Below, piece by piece: positions 57,459 through 64,000 of a stretch of DNA of 64,000 nucleotides; position 1 is the stretch's first letter, and each line of letters opens with the position of its first letter. The position numbers and the translations under genes were made by a program. A model generated the notes under the pieces. It worked only from the letters and a program-made list of their open reading frames with translations. It ran no database searches and was not told where the DNA came from. The DNA lies in assembly GCA_002917075.1 (NCBI GenBank), contig NTMA01000005.1, positions 310,001 through 374,000 on the forward strand. The letters run 5' to 3'. The DNA comes from Hawksworthiomyces lignivorus (taxonomy: Eukaryota; Ascomycota; Sordariomycetes; Ophiostomatales; Ophiostomataceae).

Positions 57459-60400
57459 CTACCAGCGGAAGCTCTCTTCAAAATATTCAATATCACCCGT
57501 GCCTCGGCTTCCTAGAATGTCGACCACGGCGCGCCGCGCTTCGTCAGCCATTATGCCCGGCCCGCAAGCCACAACCGCCAGTTGGCCGCTCCCAGCGGTG
57601 CTCTTAGCTGCACACTCCACCTCACCGCGCACATCAGGCCGGTCGTAGAGCACACGCACCTCTTTGGGCAGCGACCCGTCGAGAGGCGGCGAATGTTTCT
57701 GCGGGCTCTGCAGGCTCTGGACTTCCTCGATCTCGCCGCTGAAAGCGCCGTTGTCGTTATTGTTGTGATCGTCCCCTGTAAAGTCATCCAGGAACGGCTG
57801 CGACTGCGTGACGTAGACGTCGAGTGAGACCCGGCCTGTATCCAGCACGTCACGGAGGTCCTCGCGCAGCACGTCGGCGGCGAACGCAGCCTCTCGCACC
57901 GCCCAGACAATGCGGATGCTGCGCAGGCGCGACGCTCCGGCAGCGCTAGACACTCCAAGCAGCCCCAGCCCGCTGAGGTGTGACAGAGGTACGACTATGC
58001 CACTGCCGCCAACGACGAATAAGACCGAATCAAAGTGGTCGAAGTGTTGGGCATGGCCGTAAGGTCCGTCTACGAGCACGCGCAGTGACACAGGGTGGGG
58101 CCAGGCCGCCGCTGCTGCCTTGTCGCGCAGCCTCGCTGTGAAGCCATCGTAGGGCCGAATGAGGAACGTCATCGAGGACGCTACGCTCGCCGGTAACGGT
58201 ATGCTCGTCGGGGTGCTGGGCTCGGACAGGGTGCCATTACTAACCAGGACGGTCGGCGAGACGGATCGGTCCAGCAAGATAGACGCCTCGTCGGCGCCGT
58301 GTTGCGCGCTGTGCTCGCTCTGCGCATCCGCTTGGTCGGCGAGCTCGACCTGCGCTTGGGCGGACGGCCTGTGCTTCCGCGACGAGACCGAGGCTACCGT
58401 AAACGGGTGGCTCTCCCAGAATCGCTTGTCGTCAAGAACATGGAGGTAGTAGTAGGTGCCCGGTTTTGGCTGATACCAGCTGGAGGCGTATGGTACAACC
58501 AGCCGCACAATGTTAGCTGCCGGGTCGTAGGTTGCCTTCGCGCGAGTGTTCCAAAATACGGGGTTGAATGCGAGAATACGCAATCCACGAAGCAGGCGGT
58601 CCAAGACCCAGATGATGCTGCATATCCAGACGAAAGCATCGTAGCGGCCCTTGAAGATTGACACATGTCTACCGAATATAGAAAGTCAGAAAGAGCATAA
58701 GTAAATAACATGAAAATAAAAAGGTATGGCTGAACAACCCATACGCACCCTAACATTCCAGCGAGCACCAGGATGGATAGCGCAATGTGTAAGATCAAGA
58801 AGACCTCGTACGTGTGACGGCGCATCCAGAAGATAGACAATAAGAGCAAAATAGACATGGCGATCGTGGCCTGGCCAAGACGCTGTTAGCAGCAGCACCT
58901 ACGATAAACAAAACGCTCAGATGACCAAACAGGAAACACAAACGTACCACCTCTCCAGTCCACCAGAAGAATCGTTCCCACCATTCAAGGAAGGATGACC
59001 AGCCGCCATCTGCTTTGCGGTTAGCACTTGTACTCTCCGAAACACTACGATATACTGAAACCAGATTCATCTTACCCTCCCACACAAGGATAGTATAACC
59101 GATGGAATGCACGATGGCCTCCACAGTGGCAATGCGGGCCACCCAACGATGGAAGTTGTTGTATGTCCCAAAATCCCAGCCGGTAAGCCACATTAGGACG
59201 TTATTGCGCATACCGAATAACCAAATAAGAGGAAAGTTGACGTAGGAGATGATGCCGGTCCGGTCCGAAACGTACCGATACAGCTGATGAGAAATGGCTG
59301 GCCAGCTGAAGGGGTCAGCACAACGCCGTCCTGGTGATTTTGATGATTAAAAGGGAAGACAGCAAACGTACTATAGATTACCCGTAAAGACTTTGTAGCC
59401 AATGCAGCATGCTACGGTATTTATGATCGCAAAGATAAAAATTGTTAAGCTTTGGATCCGCGGGGGAACAGTGTACCAGCCAAAGTCTTGCGAGGACTTG
59501 TAGCCAAAGGTTGCTGGGAGAGACAAATAACGCTTCAACCAAACGCGAGGCCTGCTGATTCGTACGGTGCTGCGTCTGTGTGCCGTCATATCGTCATCGT
59601 CTTGTCCTTCTGTCGTATTTATCGCCAAAGCCTGATAGCCCGCACTATTTCCCGACGTCCACCGTCGGAACATCCGCGTTGTAGCCCCTAGCAGGCGACA
59701 GCACAAGCCGAAGGCAACCACACCAAACCAAAATAGCAGCATAATACCTCTACGAGATGTGGTATTAGTTCTGTAACAAGGAAAGAGGGATTTGAGTGCC
59801 TGGAGAACTTACGAATAGCCAAAGTGATGACGCCGGACATAGTAGAGATCATCCTAGAGAAATTAAAAGGACGAAGCATTAGGGGGGCCGTATCTCCACG
59901 ACCTGGGATTAAGAAACGAGCGCTATTCAACTTACCAGAGTATCGTACGCGTTTTCAAAGAGTTGTTCTGATAGCACAAAAACCTCTGAGATATTTGTCT
60001 CAGGTGTCGCCGCCGACCGAGGGAGCCGTGGCAGTCGAGCAATAACATCATCTGGGAAATCTTCGAGGACGCGGTCGAACGGCGGCAGAGGTGCTTCGGA
60101 GTAGGTTGCGCAGGTGCTATTGAGCCGCACCAGTCCGGCAGAGTCGAGATCGCTGTGGCAGTATACTTTGATGCAGATATACAGTGACGCCTGCATTAAT
60201 TTGCTGTGGCACTCCTTGGTTAGGAATGAAGAGCCCGGCTGCATGTCCGTGTATTCCGGCTCGCGGAGCGCTAGCTGGCAGCCGCTGAAGCATAACTCGC
60301 GATCCGTGCGGCTGCCCGCTTTATCTGCCGTCCTTGCCAGAAGCGGTGTCGCTTTATCATCGTAGTCGTCGGTCTCCGCGGCAGCATGTGCTCTGCCGCC

Positions 60401-60475
60401 CCATGCTATTGTCGGCGCTGTGAACAGCCAGAATGCCACGAGGCGGAGAATGCCGCCTCTCCTTCTTGCCATCAT
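57459..60475 (-). CDS. Ferric/cupric reductase transmembrane protein (FRE family)
   Basis: Seven exons: 59936-60475, 59813-59853 (41 nt), 59372-59749, 59076-59305, 58948-59009, 58749-58870 and 57459-58668, giving 860 aa. An N-terminal signal peptide (1-32) and a Cys-containing extracellular part precede about seven membrane helices. The bis-heme ligands fit exactly: H372-x13-H386 and H445-x13-H459; the last lies across a splice junction, which supports the model. The FAD site is ESHPFTVAS (about 544-552), the NADPH site LFVVGGSGIVVPLSHL, and the C-terminus VVACGPGIMADE with IEYFEESFRW. It moves electrons from cytosolic NADPH through FAD and heme to extracellular Fe(III) or Cu(II) before uptake. 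Ferric-reductase genes often sit beside uptake genes, but none is seen here. Conserved motifs are intact. Confidence 0.94.
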
Positions 60476-61348
60476 GAGATGCGACCCTCTTCTCTAGAAC
60501 AGCAAATACAGCAGGCGACGTTAGCCGTCCACTGCATCGTTCTGTTCAGGAGAAGAAAGCCGGAAAGATGTCTGTTCATGGAAATGCCAGGATGGGTGGT
60601 CGGGCACTCCTCATCGCTTACATGGCTAACGGATCTTATCAGATCCATCGCCTCATTTTGATTGGCGCTGTATGTTGTGGTGTGGATCGTGACCTGCAGT
60701 TGATTGGCCTGCAGATCTTCCAAGACTCTGGTTCCCACTCGATTCCCACTCTTTGCGCTTTTTGCCAGTCTCGGAGCTGATTCGTATTCCGCAGACGGCC
60801 GAAGCCGGACTTGGAGGATATCGTGGTGGCCAGACAATGCAAAAGCAAAGATGCAGGTTGATCTTTCTCTAAACTCTCACCAAGTCCAAGCATTGTGGCA
60901 TAGAGCCTTTCGTGCAGACTGCGTCTACTTTTATGAGCCATTTAGCATACTCCGGGCTTCGTCTCGTCAATTAGCCATGGCCCATGATCCCTATCTGCAT
61001 ACTCTGCCAAGCTATGGGGCTATGTGTAAATAGCTATTTCCCTATCTTAGCTAGGCCATTCTTTGAGTAACCGGCTTACTGTATGTTTGACTACACAGAC
61101 ATCCTGAGATTTACCAAGACCCTCCGTAGGACAGGCTGAACTAGAAACAGAACAAGCGTGGTCGGAGAAGGCAATTTAAATAAGCAGAATTTTGTATTAC
61201 AACAGGCTGCTATTTACAATGTAGAGGCCGGAGGAGAAGAAGAACATAGGAAAATATGTACATGTGTAGGTTTAATAGTGACAGACAAGGAGAGGTGCGC
61301 TGGACAAAAAAATAAAAAATAAAATAAAAACAGAGGAAGGCTTCTCCC
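60476..61348. other. Spacer between two minus-strand membrane-protein genes
   Basis: These 873 bp presumably contain the reductase promoter and the 3' end of the rhodopsin-domain gene. No gene is seen. Confidence 0.55.
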
Positions 61349-63293
61349 TTAATTTGCGTGCCGGCCGTCCCATGCGGATTCGACGCGCACTTCGGAATCT
61401 GGCAGCGAGTTAATCGACTCGCGGTCCTTGGAGACCAGCTCGAGCTGGTCCATCTCGAGCTTGTTGTGCTGGTTGTGCTGGCTATTCTGGGTCGGCTGGG
61501 GGTGGTGCTGGGCGGTGGAGGCAGCACCAGTAGTGGCCATGGGTGCGGCGCTGGAGAGCACGAGCTCGCCGGAACCGTCGTTGGGCCCGACGCCGACGTG
61601 GCCGGTAATGCCGCCGGTGCGTGCAGAGGCGGCGCCGTGGCCACCGGTGATGGTGACAGTGACGCCCGTCTTGGCATGGCGGTGCATGTTGAGGTTGCTG
61701 ACCACGTCGAAGTCGTCCTCGCACTGGGAATGGCGCGACGTGACGGACGAGAGCACGACGATGTCGACCGTCTTCTGCTGCTGCGACTGCTGCTTGAGTG
61801 ACAGGCGCTGCTTCCAGCGCGGCTGGTACGGCTCCAGCTCGCGGCGCTGCGACGCCGACGCGTACTTGAGCGACAGTGGAGTGCGGCCGCGGCCCGTCGG
61901 GCCCGACGACGACTGCGGCAGGCCGTGCGAGGGCGGAGTGCCCGACTTCTCAGGCCAGTTGGAGCCGCGGAAGATGCTGGGGAAGATGCGGGCGAACAGC
62001 GAGCGGAGCGGCGGCAGAGAGACGCACACGATGCCGATGGTGCACTCGGCAATGGACCACAGGACGGACGAGACGAGGTTGTCTGCCAAGAAAGAGAGGT
62101 CAGACGAGAATGAAACGAATGGAAAAGCAAAATCCACAAAAGAAATTCTCCGCTGTGTCGCTGAGGTAGACTTACGAGTGACATCGACTGGCGCATTTAG
62201 GAGGTGCAAGAAGGCTAACCGAACGATAGAAGCAACGCACGCACTGAGATATGTGTCAACACAGAGGAAGTCAAATTCACGGGGAAAGGGAGAGCGGCAC
62301 GCACAAGCCACCGAGGAAGAACAACACCGAAATCATGATCCGTTGCCGCAGTGGCAGCTGCAGGCGCCAGAACATAGGGATCGGCGAGATACACAGAATC
62401 AAATCAGTCGTGACATTTATGGCCGTGGTACCGTATAAGAAGTCAGCGAATTTGAAGCATTTGACATCTGGGTCGGTTACATTCCAGGCGCCGGACACAG
62501 GTGTGCATTCAAAAATAGTAGCCGGAACTGAGGCAACGCCGAGGGCGATCGTGACGGCTCCGGTGGCGTACAATGCTGTCCTGAACTGACCCCGGGGCGT
62601 AAAGATGTGGAAGTAAGAGGCGATAATGGAGAGTTTCGTAAAGGCGATGGCAGCAGCGTAGAAAATATTTGCAACGAACATCAACTAAGAACCGAGCACT
62701 TCATGTTAGACTGAGAACATAAAATTCAAATGATAGAAGACAACCTGTGCTGACCTGGATACACGTTCCCAAATCCGAGACTATCGTTGCGAAATCCATG
62801 TTCCATACGTGCTTTCCAAGACCGAATTGAGTAGCTGATGAAATAAAAGAACATGTGGTGTCAGTAATGGGTCTATTTTAAAAGATTTCAAAAAGAAGCA
62901 ACAAGACACTCACCTGCAAGGACGACAGAGTTGAGAACGAGTGTGAATAATGAAGCTATAATGACGAGATCTACAACGAGCAGGTCAGCAGAGGTGATAC
63001 TTCGTCTCAAAACGATCAATTTCAAGCACAAGGAGAAGAATGCCGTCCATACAGTCGTCGATAAAGAAACGCCCAACGGCTCGTCGCCGAACTACGAGAC
63101 GAAGCAGGACAGTGCCGGTGAGGAGTGCCATAGCTATAATCGTCACGACAATGATCAGAGTGGTGAGCGATGATTTGTCGTTTAGGTTAAATTGGCTCAG
63201 AGTCTCGGGGTTGAAGCTGTCAAGATAGCTTGAGCGTCGCTGCAGCCCATGGGCTGCGGCCAGAGCCGATCGTAATTGTTGTAGTTCCATCAT
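61349..63293 (-). CDS. Fungal rhodopsin-domain (Pth11-like / SAT4-type) membrane protein
   Basis: Six exons: 63053-63293, 62914-62970, 62755-62834, 62305-62684, 62176-62243 and 61349-62082, all with GT-AG introns of 61-93 nt, giving 519 aa. Seven helices are expected. The first is about residues 46-66 (LTTLIIVVTIIAMALLTGTV), followed by RRAVGRFFIDD-YLVIIASLFTLV, TQFGLGKHVWNMD, and IFYAAAIAFTKLSIIASYFHIF. Next are CIS-PIPMFWRLQLPLRQRI, FFLGGFACVASIVRL and DNLVSSVLWSIAECTIGIVC. This is the pattern of the fungal rhodopsin domain. No CFEM domain precedes it. A 200-residue Ser/Gln/Thr-rich cytosolic tail closes the protein. Relatives include Pth11-like receptors; a signalling role is possible but unproven. 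Confidence 0.9.
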
Positions 63294-64000
63294 AATGATG
63301 ATGTTATGTTGTCAAGGTCCATTCAGGAGCGGAGAGGAGCGAGATATCGCAGCTGCACCGTGCAGTGAGGATGTCTAATGAAATATATATATAAAAGACG
63401 CCCTCAAGCGGCGAAAATGAAAGAAATATACTGTGAAACAAACTCCAAAAGACAATACGACAAGAAAAGAAGAAGAATGGATACACATGTGGATGCGTAC
63501 CAGAAAAAAGAAGAAGATCACTTTTAAAATAGCAGATCAGGTACCGGAGTCTTGGGAAGAAATTGGATCCAAGGGATCGGGATCACACACCAGGACGTTC
63601 ACCAGTTCGCTAAAGAGAACATCACTGTTTTGCTGTTTCGTCTGCTGCACTCCATGTTGATGCCACGGGCTGCTCCACACGATGTGCATGGTACGTATTA
63701 GTGTGCCTAGTTTTTGCGTGAACTACAATATGATCTATCGAAAAAAAAAAGGAGACAGATCGAAGTCGAACAATAATATGAGCGATCTTAGAAGAGCTAA
63801 ACTGGACCTGGTCCGCACACAGACGCACACACGCACGCCAAACTAAGAGGACACAGGCCCGGGGGGACGAATGAAGAGACCCGAGAGGATCCGTAAAGGG
63901 TCGGCAAAGGCTAAGCGCACGCCACACAGCCATCCTCCGTGCAGTCGACAAGCAGCAGGAAAAGCATATGCAGCTTGGCAAGGAACGTGGCTTTTCAATA
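63294..64000. other. Upstream region of the rhodopsin-domain gene
   Basis: These 707 bp to the window edge are AT-rich near the gene. ORFs such as 63622-63981 (minus) have no recognisable content. No gene is supported. Confidence 0.5.

Overview
The window is nuclear DNA of a filamentous ascomycete (Pezizomycotina, most likely a sordariomycete; the genus cannot be fixed from sequence alone). The reasons are short spliceosomal introns (51-132 nt) with GTAAGT/GTATGT-type donors and CTAAC/CTGAC branch sites, GC-rich exons in more AT-rich spacers, and typical fungal genes: a fungal protein kinase C, a GT15 Ktr/Kre2 mannosyltransferase, a fungal rhodopsin-domain membrane protein and a HET-NACHT-WD40 receptor. 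I rebuilt seventeen genes, mostly by joining exons by hand.

Left part (1-14.9 kb). Three NAD(P)-linked oxidoreductases come first: a medium-chain (MDR) reductase cut by the window edge, a quinone-oxidoreductase-like MDR, and an extended SDR. A convergent pair of large low-complexity genes follows. One is a 1,222-aa protein with a helical N-terminus like those of fungal NLRs and a long disordered tail. The other is a C2H2 zinc-finger protein with three polyhistidine runs and an Ala-Gln array. From 14.9 to 23.9 kb there is a 9-kb stretch with no gene I can support.

Middle part (23.9-31.1 kb). An NCS1 (Fur-type) permease lies next to a large STAND/NLR immune-type receptor with domain order HET, NACHT and 13 tandem WD40 repeats. 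This receptor is the most interesting locus in the window.

Right part (32-63.3 kb). This is mainly conserved housekeeping: SOF1 (U3 snoRNP/SSU processome), SHE9/MDM33 (mitochondrial inner membrane), PKC1 (cell-wall integrity kinase), a branched/short-chain acyl-CoA dehydrogenase head-to-head with mitochondrial ribosomal protein uS12m, a Ktr/Kre2-type mannosyltransferase, PAT1 (mRNA decapping/P-body factor) and RPC37/RPC5 (RNA polymerase III). At the end are a ferric/cupric reductase and a rhodopsin-domain membrane protein, two less conserved membrane genes. PKC1 and the mannosyltransferase both serve the cell wall. The acyl-CoA dehydrogenase and uS12m share one promoter region and both act in mitochondria.

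No tRNA, rRNA, CRISPR array, transposon ORF or origin could be supported. Points for a second look are the NLR and its repeat array, two stop-free introns whose length is a multiple of three (one directly before the mannosyltransferase nucleophile), a start codon alone in its own coding exon (SOF1), long pyrimidine-rich leaders, and the 9-kb gene-poor gap.
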